Below, piece after piece: positions 1 to 5,676 of a DNA stretch of 47,255 bases. The position numbers and the translations under genes are program-made. Below the pieces are notes generated by a model. The model saw only the letters and a list, made by a program, of their open reading frames with translations, was not told where the DNA came from and searched no databases. Location of the stretch: IMG/VR virus record IMGVR_UViG_3300027741_000108, positions 1 to 47,255 of that record; one strand, 5' to 3'. The DNA comes from a virus. Within the stretch, counting starts at the first letter, position 1; every line of letters begins with the position of its first letter.

Positions 1-143
1 CGCACAATCAACTGGGCAAACTTTTGTAGTCCTTCTAATGGTTCAATGAGTTCACCCTCTTTGTTTACAGCAACCATATATGGCACTTCGTGCAGTCTGC
101 TGATACCTGCTTCAAGTCTTAGATCATTGATTCGTTCGTTCAT
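1..143 (-). CDS. Hypothetical protein, truncated by the window edge
   Basis: The reading frame opens with ATG at 143 and stays open to base 1, giving at least 47 residues (starts MNERINDLRLEAGISRL). The start lies 2 nt beyond the stop of the next upstream gene, so it is the last visible member of a minus-strand operon. The visible part is a charged N-terminal helix followed by a strand-like stretch (VPYMVAVNKEG). I do not recognise the family. The C-terminus is missing because of the window, not because of a mutation. Confidence 0.6.
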   Translation of the reverse strand, partial: MNERINDLRLEAGISRLHEVPYMVAVNKEGELIEPLEGLQKFAQLIV

Positions 144-145
144 AA

Positions 146-478
146 TTAACCCCTTGCACCCAAAGTAATAGTCTTGGCAGGGTGACGAATCACACCCTCA
201 TAGTCCAGCTGATCGCGCTCAAACTCGGTCAGGTAATCATCAGCCACCACTTCCCAGTCAATCACCCGACTGCGCCAACCGTAGTTGTCTTCCTCAACCT
301 GGCCACGCAGAGCCATCACCAACTCGGTCAAGGCTTCCTGGCTACGACCGTACTGACCCAGGTCATAACGATATTCGCTACTGCCCTTGGCTTTCCAGTA
401 CTGCGGGCACTCGCCCTCGCCGTCCCAATCATGGGCACCGTAGTTTTCGTGGTTTTGAGTTGTGATCATCAGCTTCAT
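146..478 (-). CDS. Conserved-type small phage protein, unknown function
   Basis: 110 residues, starting MKLMITTQNHENYGAHDWDG. It is rich in Trp, Tyr, Asp and Glu, with no membrane segment and no motif I can name. It sits tightly between its neighbours (2 nt and 1 nt gaps), downstream of the sigma70-like promoter at 642-670, which suggests early expression. A soluble accessory protein is likely; no function can be assigned. Confidence 0.7.
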   Translation of the reverse strand: MKLMITTQNHENYGAHDWDGEGECPQYWKAKGSSEYRYDLGQYGRSQEALTELVMALRGQVEEDNYGWRSRVIDWEVVADDYLTEFERDQLDYEGVIRHPAKTITLGARG

Positions 479-479
479 T

Positions 480-611
480 TTACAGGACTCCTGTTACCAA
501 AGATTTATGAACTTCAAAAGAACCAGCACCGTGTTTTGTCGGTGCAATTTCCACCGTTTCGCCAAATGCCCCAATAAGGAAATATTCAATGCCTTTGTAA
601 ATGACCTTCAT
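480..611 (-). CDS. Small early hypothetical protein
   Basis: 43 residues, starting MKVIYKGIEYFLIGAFGE. I chose the ATG at 611 because it follows an AGGAG ribosome site and lies just downstream of a strong promoter. A longer frame back to 674 would run through the promoter itself. The sequence suggests a small beta-rich protein. It is the first gene behind a promoter and leader that is nearly duplicated upstream of the AAA+ ATPase gene (start 24364), so the two are probably co-regulated. Confidence 0.65.
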   Translation of the reverse strand: MKVIYKGIEYFLIGAFGETVEIAPTKHGAGSFEVHKSLVTGVL

Positions 612-641
612 CACAGCTCCTTTTTGCGTTACAATACAAGT

Positions 642-670
642 ATTATACAACCAAAATGAATCAGAGTCAA
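642..670 (-). promoter_or_regulatory. Sigma70-like early promoter with conserved leader
   Basis: -35 TTGACT (665-670), 17-bp spacer, -10 TATAAT (642-647). The downstream leader carries a near-palindrome AATACTTGTATT over the expected start site, then AACGCAAAAAGGAG. The same arrangement recurs at 24397-24425. Confidence 0.8.
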
Positions 671-680
671 CCAAAAAATT

Positions 681-696
681 GTTGTTTTTTCACAAC
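681..696. repeat. Inverted repeat upstream of the early promoter
   Basis: On the minus strand the site reads GTTGTGAAAAAACAAC, a GTTGT/ACAAC inverted repeat ending exactly 10 bp before the -35 box at 665-670. The same motif with a TTTT centre sits at the same distance upstream of the promoter at 24663-24691. It could be a protein-binding site. It also lies just after the stop of the 55-aa gene and is followed by a T-run, so a weak terminator is an alternative. Confidence 0.5.
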
Positions 697-701
697 GATT
701 T

Positions 702-869
702 TTACTCAGGATCATTGGTGTTGATTCCAATTCGAATTAGAACAATTCCAGCACTCATCCACAAGCAGGCCAGAAATAAATCCCAATCCCCCACGCTGGT
801 GCGTATGTCAGAACTGCCAATGCTCATGCATAAAATACCAGCAATAACGGCTAAAAGATTAATAGTCAT
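702..869 (-). CDS. Small two-helix membrane protein
   Basis: 55 residues (starts MTINLLAVIAGILCMSIG). Two hydrophobic segments, about residues 3-18 and 30-47, are separated by a polar hairpin containing SSDIRTSVGDWD, so it is probably a two-pass inner-membrane protein. It starts 9 nt after the 57-aa gene ends. No strong ribosome site is visible, so it may be translated by coupling. Function unknown; superinfection exclusion or a lysis accessory are possibilities only. Confidence 0.55.
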   Translation of the reverse strand: MTINLLAVIAGILCMSIGSSDIRTSVGDWDLFLACLWMSAGIVLIRIGINTNDPE

Positions 870-878
870 ATAACAGTA

Positions 879-1052
879 TTAGGATAGCTCTGGCACTTGA
901 TTAAGACCAAGATCTCGAACCAATCTATCCAGTGCAATATCGCTCCACGGACTAATTGTAGGACGAGGAAATGCTTGATCCCATTCGGATTCGGGAAATA
1001 CTTCTTCGTCAAGATATTCAGGATCTTCAACGATACGTGCAAATCTACTCAT
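879..1052 (-). CDS. Small acidic hypothetical protein
   Basis: 57 residues (starts MSRFARIVEDPEYLDEE). A good AAGGAG ribosome site lies upstream, and the ATG overlaps the TGA of the preceding gene (ATGA). Acidic and Trp-containing, with no recognised domain. It belongs to the run of tiny genes driven from the promoter at 1386-1414. Confidence 0.65.
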   Translation of the reverse strand: MSRFARIVEDPEYLDEEVFPESEWDQAFPRPTISPWSDIALDRLVRDLGLNQVPELS

Positions 1053-1216
1053 TTTTTCACTCCTTGAGTTTGTTGATAATGTCTATATTCTCTACGCAAC
1101 CACCATTTGTACATGGCCCAATATTGCTCAATACTTATTTGTGGTTGCCCCCAATGATCATGTTCCTCACGATTCTTCTTCCACATGTCTATGAGCCATT
1201 CTTTGAAATTCATCAT
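1049..1216 (-). CDS. Small aromatic-rich hypothetical protein
   Basis: 55 residues, starting MMNFKEWLIDMWKKNREEHD. Very rich in Trp, Tyr and charged residues, and predicted helical. It starts with two consecutive ATGs overlapping the stop of the upstream 49-aa gene and ends overlapping the start of the 57-aa gene, so translation is coupled on both sides. Function unknown. Confidence 0.6.
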   Translation of the reverse strand: MMNFKEWLIDMWKKNREEHDHWGQPQISIEQYWAMYKWWLRREYRHYQQTQGVKK

Positions 1217-1362
1217 ACAACACCTACAGTGGTTTCTTGATCAATTGAATTGCTAATGATAACACCACCATAAGCTGATTGATATGTTTCGGCGACCGTT
1301 AACAGAAAAAATGTAAAAACTTTGCCTTTTGCAGTGATCAATGTGTATTGCATACCAGCCAT
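1213..1362 (-). CDS. Small hypothetical protein
   Basis: 49 residues (starts MAGMQYTLITAKGKVFTFF). It is the first gene after the strong promoter at 1386-1414. The ATG at 1362 is used here; the second ATG, three codons in, is possible. The composition suggests beta-strands. The ribosome site is weak. Function unknown. Confidence 0.55.
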   Translation of the reverse strand: MAGMQYTLITAKGKVFTFFLLTVAETYQSAYGGVIISNSIDQETTVGVV

Positions 1363-1385
1363 TTCTATTAACAATTTATGTGTAA

Positions 1386-1414
1386 ATTATAGCAGTTTTC
1401 GCACCAAAAGTCAA
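1386..1414 (-). promoter_or_regulatory. Sigma70-like early promoter
   Basis: -35 TTGACT (1409-1414), 17-bp spacer, -10 TATAAT (1386-1391), 24 bp before the ATG at 1362. It matches the TTGACTTTT-type -35 region seen at most early promoters in this window. Confidence 0.8.
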
Positions 1415-1423
1415 CGATTTCTG

Positions 1424-1579
1424 CTAATATTCGTCACGATCTTGGGACTTTTTATGCTTGGGTTGCCGCTTATATTGTTTCTGACTTGGCTGTTTTCTTG
1501 GTTGAAAAGGCAGATCATTGTCAAACAAAGCTTGATGGAGTCTTTGCTTTTGGGCAGGGAGTTTGATTATTATCTTCAT
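1424..1579 (-). CDS. Small basic hypothetical protein
   Basis: 51 residues starting MKIIIKLPAQKQRLHQALFD, with a Lys/Arg/Gln-rich second half (RKQPSQKQYKRQPKHKK) that could bind nucleic acid. I start at 1579 because the longer frame to 1621 would cover the promoter. The -10 box ends only 9 nt before this ATG, so the mRNA would have almost no leader. Confidence 0.5.
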   Translation of the reverse strand: MKIIIKLPAQKQRLHQALFDNDLPFQPRKQPSQKQYKRQPKHKKSQDRDEY

Positions 1580-1588
1580 AACACCATT

Positions 1589-1617
1589 ATTATAATATAT
1601 TTTGGTGTCAGCGTCAA
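1589..1617 (-). promoter_or_regulatory. Sigma70-like early promoter
   Basis: -35 TTGACG (1612-1617), 17-bp spacer, -10 TATAAT (1589-1594). The -35 box sits in the context TTTTGGTTGAC, as at 665-670. The ATG at 1579 is only 9 nt past the -10 box. Confidence 0.75.
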
Positions 1618-1624
1618 CCAAAAG

Positions 1625-1873
1625 TTAACGCTTGCTGGATCTGCTCATCAAATAAACTATTTGTTCTATTTTGATTTCTAAATTTCTATATCGACTTTTC
1701 AACAAGTTTAATTCAGAGTTTAAACTGTCGATATGTCTGGATTGTAATTCAATTTGAGCCTTGGTATCTTTAAGTTCTTTTACTTGGCCCAATAGGGTAG
1801 GTGGTGGAGGTGCGTTTGGGTCACGCACCCGTTTTTTCTTATGTTTATAAAGTTTACTGAACAACGGGTTCAT
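1625..1873 (-). CDS. Coiled-coil small protein
   Basis: 82 residues. A basic N-terminus (KLYKHKKKRVRDPN) and a Pro run (APPPPT) are followed by a heptad-like helix, about residues 30-75, that should form a coiled coil. It overlaps the 3' end of the preceding gene by 20 nt in another frame. It resembles unnamed proteins next to the clamp loader in marine T4-like phages (recalled). Function unknown. Confidence 0.65.
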   Translation of the reverse strand: MNPLFSKLYKHKKKRVRDPNAPPPPTLLGQVKELKDTKAQIELQSRHIDSLNSELNLLKSRYRNLEIKIEQIVYLMSRSSKR

Positions 1874-2279
1874 CTTGAGCCCCAGAGTTTGGTGTTATTT
1901 CCTTAACTTCGGCCATTTGCACATCGTTGGGCATCTCTGCGTTTTCAACAGCAACTGGGGCGTCTGAAGATTGGATCTGATACCCCAATTCCTGCATAAT
2001 GGGTTCCAAGTATTTTGGGTAAGCTTGATAAAAATAGCTGAACAATTCTGGAAAAGTTTTTTCTGCTTGCCAAGTATTGCGTTCAATACAGGTTTTGGAT
2101 AAATTCAAAATAATTTTGGCTGTTTGTAGATCTCGAGCTTTAAGTCCTCGACTAAAAGTCACTTGTTCATCGTAAGCAATATTATTGGCATCTTTCATCC
2201 AACCAGCAGTATTTCCCAAACCCTTATGTTTTGGTTTTGCGGCATAGGTGGCAATTAAGTAAATTGATTTAGTTTTCAT
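1854..2279 (-). CDS. Conserved protein downstream of gp44, unknown function
   Basis: 141 residues starting MKTKSIYLIATYAAKPKHKG. The ATG at 2279 follows an AAGGA site formed by the end of the clamp-loader gene; a TTG at 2291 is less likely. Residues 1-95 look like one alpha/beta domain; the last 40 are acidic and probably disordered. In T4 the gene after 44 is 62, the clamp-loader small subunit. This protein does not look like gp62 to me, and a better candidate lies at 18242-18709. Confidence 0.65.
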   Translation of the reverse strand: MKTKSIYLIATYAAKPKHKGLGNTAGWMKDANNIAYDEQVTFSRGLKARDLQTAKIILNLSKTCIERNTWQAEKTFPELFSYFYQAYPKYLEPIMQELGYQIQSSDAPVAVENAEMPNDVQMAEVKEITPNSGAQDEPVVQ

Positions 2280-2280
2280 A

Positions 2281-3204
2281 TCATCCTTCAATGTGAATAA
2301 GTTCGGTCACTGTAGCACTCAGGTTTATTTCTGCATCCGCACAAACTGCATGATGTACCAGGCCACGTCTAATAATTTGAATAGCTTCGTCTTGTCCTTC
2401 GGGACGCTTACTCCAAATTTCCAAATTGTCATAACACCAACGGAAGATTTCTTCAATATCCTCAGTTGCTGCCTGTGCGCAAATTGTTGATCTAGCTTGT
2501 CGAATCTGACCTTGTTTAAATTGTTCGACTGCTGTGAGTCGCCAATCTTTCACTGCATGATCATTCTGACCTGGTGTCGCAAGAGTATTATCTATACTAT
2601 TGGCTTGCAATAAATTCAAGCACTTCCTCAAATCTGGGTAAGTGGCTTTGATATAAAGATCCAACGTATCTAAATCAAACTCAATATTTTCTGTCACCAA
2701 AATAGTAGCCATTCTAGCAGTAAATTCAGTCACATCAGTTTTGTCAATGTGAAAAGTTTGGCATCTACTGTGTAGAGCATCCATAATCTTGTGCGGTTTA
2801 TTACATGTCAAAATAAACCTTGCTTGAGCATGGTATGTTTCCATAAGTCCACGCAAAATAGCTTGACTAGAATGTGAAAGATAATCTGCCTCATCAAGCA
2901 GAACAATTTTCAAATGGCCAAAAGGCATTGTACTAACGAAGCCCTCAATTTTACTTTTAAGAAAGTCCACACCATTATCTCGACTAGCATTAACTTGTAA
3001 AAAGTCATACTCATCAATAGCAAGTTCATTGACCAATACTTTAGCTAAGGTAGTTTTACCAGTACCAGGGCTGCCGCTCAAAAGTATGTGTGGGATCGAT
3101 TTATCTTTAATCCAGGACTCAATTTGTTTTCGTTGGGTATTATCAGTGAATACATAATCCCCAACGACTTTTGGTCTGAATTTTTCTGTCCAAAGCATTT
3201 TCAT
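2281..3204 (-). CDS. 44: Clamp loader large subunit gp44 (AAA+ ATPase)
   Basis: 307 residues, close to the usual length of T4 gp44 (319). It is the ATPase of the sliding-clamp loader, which opens and places the gp45 clamp on primed DNA. Visible: N-terminal WTEKFRPK signature; Walker A GSPGTGKT (about 44-51); Walker B VLLDEAD (101-107); sensor-1 region ILTCNK (131-136); and the SRC arginine-finger motif (146-148), which is typical of RFC/gp44 subunits. The C-terminal third is the helical collar. The gene lies in a compact minus-strand run with 1-5 nt gaps. Its clamp gene (45) is not in the window. Confidence 0.95.
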   Translation of the reverse strand: MKMLWTEKFRPKVVGDYVFTDNTQRKQIESWIKDKSIPHILLSGSPGTGKTTLAKVLVNELAIDEYDFLQVNASRDNGVDFLKSKIEGFVSTMPFGHLKIVLLDEADYLSHSSQAILRGLMETYHAQARFILTCNKPHKIMDALHSRCQTFHIDKTDVTEFTARMATILVTENIEFDLDTLDLYIKATYPDLRKCLNLLQANSIDNTLATPGQNDHAVKDWRLTAVEQFKQGQIRQARSTICAQAATEDIEEIFRWCYDNLEIWSKRPEGQDEAIQIIRRGLVHHAVCADAEINLSATVTELIHIEG

Positions 3205-3208
3205 CTAA

Positions 3209-3439
3209 TCAGTCTCTCTTTAAAATTTCGATTAATCTTTTTTGTTCCCATTTGTCTTCATCTAAAAAACTAGGACAAGTGTTATACAAATCTTCAATTA
3301 TGCATTTTAACTGATATAGATCCTGTTTGCAACCGCCGGCCACCCAACCGTCATTATAAGGATTGTTTGCTTGATGATGTATTGCCTTTAGCTGCCGAAC
3401 AATATCAGCAACATCCCAGGTCTTTTGGTTCATATACAT
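3209..3439 (-). CDS. Conserved small phage protein
   Basis: 76 residues starting MYMNQKTWDVADIVRQLKA. Helical and soluble, with two well spaced cysteines (CKQD and LKCIIEDL). Its ATG overlaps the stop of the co-chaperonin-like gene by one base, and it ends 4 nt before gp44. Context suggests a replication-region accessory protein; I recognise no domain. Confidence 0.65.
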   Translation of the reverse strand: MYMNQKTWDVADIVRQLKAIHHQANNPYNDGWVAGGCKQDLYQLKCIIEDLYNTCPSFLDEDKWEQKRLIEILKRD

Positions 3440-3789
3440 CAGACTGCGTTGCTGATAGTATCGTCGTTTGGTTGTGAATCTGATACCATTAGAATATCAT
3501 TTACGTCAATTCTTCGAATAGTATGAACACCGCTGTTATCTTCAATAACGACACCTCGAGTCCAACGTCCATGAGCAACACATAACCATTCTCCAACTTG
3601 GACATCAGTTTGTGTTGGTCCGACTGCATATACCTGAGCCCACCGTGGTCTAATACCTGAGCTCTTACCATTATCACCCAGCAGAACAATACCACCAGTA
3701 GTAATGCGTTCTTTAAAATTCATGTCACTAACAATGACATGATCCCCAATTGGAGTAATAGATTTAATTTTAATTGGATTAATGCTCAT
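3439..3789 (-). CDS. GroES/gp31-like co-chaperonin
   Basis: 116 residues with the GroES beta-barrel pattern. The start (ITPIGDHVIVSD) resembles the GroES P-L-x-D-R-V-hydrophobic opening. A mobile-loop-like segment follows (ERITTGGIVLLGD, about residues 27-40), then IRPRWAQVYAVGP and VGEWLCVAHGRWTRG in place of the GroES core strands. T4 gp31 replaces host GroES so that GroEL can fold the large capsid protein; this protein probably does the same. Its ATG overlaps the upstream stop (ATGA). Similarity is at pattern level only. Confidence 0.65.
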   Translation of the reverse strand: MSINPIKIKSITPIGDHVIVSDMNFKERITTGGIVLLGDNGKSSGIRPRWAQVYAVGPTQTDVQVGEWLCVAHGRWTRGVVIEDNSGVHTIRRIDVNDILMVSDSQPNDDTISNAV

Positions 3790-4136
3790 GATTTTTTCGG
3801 ATTTTGGATTAAAGGTTTAGCATCGGATTTTGGTTGATCGAGTTGTTCTAGTGTTTGATTATCGGATGGCATAGGAGTTAAAATTGTTTTTTTCGATTCT
3901 GGCTCCCAATTGTCCTCTTCTAAGTAGTCTGACGATTCTCTAGCCGAGGGAGTATTCAAACGATAATATTCGTCCATTAGTTGATTTCTAGTTTTCACAA
4001 CTTGACCACTAAATCCCAACTCGTCTCCACGAGCATTGACCTTCATATTGCCAATAGCAATAGTATCTTCGTTAACCAATCTGATGTTATCCATATCAAT
4101 AGGTTTTCCCATCGCAGATGTGTATGTTTTTTTCAT
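3786..4136 (-). CDS. Late-expressed conserved protein, probably virion-associated
   Basis: 116 residues starting MKKTYTSAMGKPIDMDNIRL. The motif GNMKVNARGDELGFSG is a conserved block I recall from unnamed T4-like phage proteins. The C-terminal half is polar, Pro/Ser/Lys-rich and probably disordered. An exact TATAAATA late promoter and an AAGGAG ribosome site precede it. That separates it from the early genes upstream and suggests a head or neck component. It is translationally coupled to the GroES-like gene. Confidence 0.65.
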   Translation of the reverse strand: MKKTYTSAMGKPIDMDNIRLVNEDTIAIGNMKVNARGDELGFSGQVVKTRNQLMDEYYRLNTPSARESSDYLEEDNWEPESKKTILTPMPSDNQTLEQLDQPKSDAKPLIQNPKKS

Positions 4137-4156
4137 ATATTAGACTCCTTGAAATT

Positions 4157-4164
4157 TATTTATA
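4157..4164 (-). promoter_or_regulatory. T4-type late promoter box
   Basis: Exact TATAAATA on the minus strand, 20 bp before the ATG at 4136, with AAGGAG between them. This is the gp55-type late promoter sequence of T4. Confidence 0.6.
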
Positions 4165-4178
4165 AGTGTAAGTGTCGT

Positions 4179-4709
4179 CTATTTTAAAAATTCTCGAATG
4201 TCTAAAGAAAATTTAATAGAATTTATTTTATGAACTCCAATTAAATAAAGCACAAAACTAGCAACACTACTACCACGACCTACACCCAAAACAATATTAT
4301 GTTCACGCATTGTGTCAACAAAATATTTTAAATATTTTAAAAGAGAAAACAAGTCTCTTTCTTGAAAGAGAATCAATTCTTCTGCGACCCTCTGCAATTC
4401 TACTTGATCTTTACATTGTTCCAATATCCATCGTGCAATGTCAAAATTTATGTATTTGTCAGGCATCAACCAATACTCTCTATGCAACCTATCATAATGA
4501 TCTACATCAATATTCAATGATTCATAAATTTGCAAATGGGTTAAGTCGGCGTGTAAATCATTAATACTTTTATTATATTGTCCACCGTCTTTCACCAATA
4601 ACTTGGACATATCCAAATTAGGGTTCTGATATAACATTTCAAAAATGGCGTCGGTCGTAACGTACCTTCTACCATATTGATCAATTTCAGCTGATATCAA
4701 TGGTTCCAT
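4179..4709 (-). CDS. DnaE-like polymerase fragment, N-terminal (fingers/palm entry) piece
   Basis: 176 residues. The C-terminal 35 residues (about 142-176), with VGRGSSVASF, LIGVHKINSIKF and IREFLK, align by eye with the bacterial DNA polymerase III alpha block [25 protein letters not shown]...FERFLN. The preceding helix (ELILFQERDLFSLLKYLKYF) matches the region just before it. The protein stops exactly where DnaE would continue to its MPDFDVDF catalytic segment, which is encoded separately at 16707-17297. There is no PHP or exonuclease domain. The start is the ATG at 4709 (a TTG lies just upstream), and it overlaps the preceding gene by 23 nt. Confidence 0.7.
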   Translation of the reverse strand: MEPLISAEIDQYGRRYVTTDAIFEMLYQNPNLDMSKLLVKDGGQYNKSINDLHADLTHLQIYESLNIDVDHYDRLHREYWLMPDKYINFDIARWILEQCKDQVELQRVAEELILFQERDLFSLLKYLKYFVDTMREHNIVLGVGRGSSVASFVLYLIGVHKINSIKFSLDIREFLK

Positions 4710-4920
4710 CAAAATTTGGATTATTTTTTCTAGCTTCGGCCATGATCAAATCATTTCTTCTTTGAATTTCTAATTGATAATCGCCCACCAACATGCTGAG
4801 TTGTCCAGCAACATCGCTGCCATATCTCTGTGCTTGATATAGTCGTTTAATTAATTCGCCATGTTTTTTGTGCAAATCTGCATCAGTTAAACTTGATAGA
4901 TCAGGTGATAGTGGGTGCAT
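4687..4920 (-). CDS. Conserved small helical phage protein
   Basis: 77 residues starting MHPLSPDLSSLTDADLHKKH, predicted all-helical and probably a coiled-coil hairpin (residues 15-65). The MHPL...DLSxLxD opening is one I recall from unnamed cyanophage proteins. It overlaps the DnaE-like fragment downstream, which suggests coupled translation. Function unknown. Confidence 0.65.
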   Translation of the reverse strand: MHPLSPDLSSLTDADLHKKHGELIKRLYQAQRYGSDVAGQLSMLVGDYQLEIQRRNDLIMAEARKNNPNFDGTIDIS

Positions 4921-4924
4921 ATAC

Positions 4925-5059
4925 CTATTCTGGAATAATATCTATTAATTGTTCAAGCAATTTTTTTGCCATTTCGATTCTACCCGACGAAATGAGATCA
5001 AGAATCTCATTTAAAACCAGGAGAATGTCTGAGTTTTGATTCATTAGATTTGTTGCCAT
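4925..5059 (-). CDS. Tiny helical hypothetical protein
   Basis: 44 residues starting MATNLMNQNSDILLVLNEIL. Amphipathic helices with regular Leu/Ile spacing. It is the first gene downstream of the promoter at 5069-5096, and the 77-aa gene starts 4 nt after its stop. A GTG lies one codon upstream of the ATG used here. Function unknown. Confidence 0.5.
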   Translation of the reverse strand: MATNLMNQNSDILLVLNEILDLISSGRIEMAKKLLEQLIDIIPE

Positions 5060-5068
5060 CACTTGTTA

Positions 5069-5096
5069 AGTATAGCAACAAATTGTCAAAAGTCAA
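5069..5096 (-). promoter_or_regulatory. Sigma70-like early/middle promoter
   Basis: -35 TTGACT (5091-5096), 16-bp spacer, -10 TATACT (5069-5074), 9 bp before the ATG at 5059. It begins directly after the end of the tail-fibre island and would drive the genes for the 44-aa protein, the 77-aa protein and the DnaE fragment. Confidence 0.7.
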
Positions 5097-5102
5097 CTAT
5101 TT

Positions 5103-5675
5103 TTAAGCAATTTTGGCAATCCAAAAATTAACGCCATCGGCCGTTGAAAACTCAAACATATAGTCTCCTATTACAGGAAATGATAGTTCTCTGGTTGCTG
5201 TATTGTATCCAACGATACTGTCTAACCCATAAACTACAGTTACTGGCAATATAATCAAATCTACTAAATTTTTAATAGATAACCAAAGTCTCAATGATGA
5301 ATAAACACCAATAGTAGTAGGGAAATCAACTAGATTCAAATCAATTCTGCCAAGAGTGCTAATTTTTTGAATATTTGAGTCCAAAAAGCTTACGCTAACA
5401 GCACCTGCTTTGGGCCCCAGATCTGTAAAAGAATATGTATTTGATCTTAACTGAGCTCGATATAATATATTGCCATTTAGATCATTATTCAGTGTCGAGC
5501 CAACTAATGCAGACTTCAAAATTGCATTTTTTTGCAGGTCCTCTATCTCTGACTTGGCAAAGGCTAAGTTGGTTTTAATATTAGAAAAATTATCTCTAAA
5601 ACCTTGACTGTCGTTGTCTTGACCAGCAATAGGATAATTACCATCGATGTTATTGGGGTTGATATTACAAGGCAT
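5103..5675 (-). CDS. Virion structural protein, tail-appendage type
   Basis: 190 residues starting MPCNINPNNIDGNYPIAGQD. I start at 5675 because the upstream gene ends at 5677 and a GGAG lies 12 nt before the ATG. The block AGQDNDSQGFRDNFSNIKTN, followed by a helix (LAFAKSEIEDLQKNA), is a conserved opening of appendage proteins in uncultured T4-like phages (recalled). The rest is beta-rich. It is the last gene of the fibre island and probably shares the late transcript of the large fibre upstream. Confidence 0.7.
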   Translation of the reverse strand: MPCNINPNNIDGNYPIAGQDNDSQGFRDNFSNIKTNLAFAKSEIEDLQKNAILKSALVGSTLNNDLNGNILYRAQLRSNTYSFTDLGPKAGAVSVSFLDSNIQKISTLGRIDLNLVDFPTTIGVYSSLRLWLSIKNLVDLIILPVTVVYGLDSIVGYNTATRELSFPVIGDYMFEFSTADGVNFWIAKIA

Positions 5676-5676
5676 G

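Noticed and set aside
1854-2279. Calling the gene after gp44 gp62 by synteny alone
   Set aside because: The sequence does not show the gp62 landmarks, while a better candidate exists at 18242-18709.
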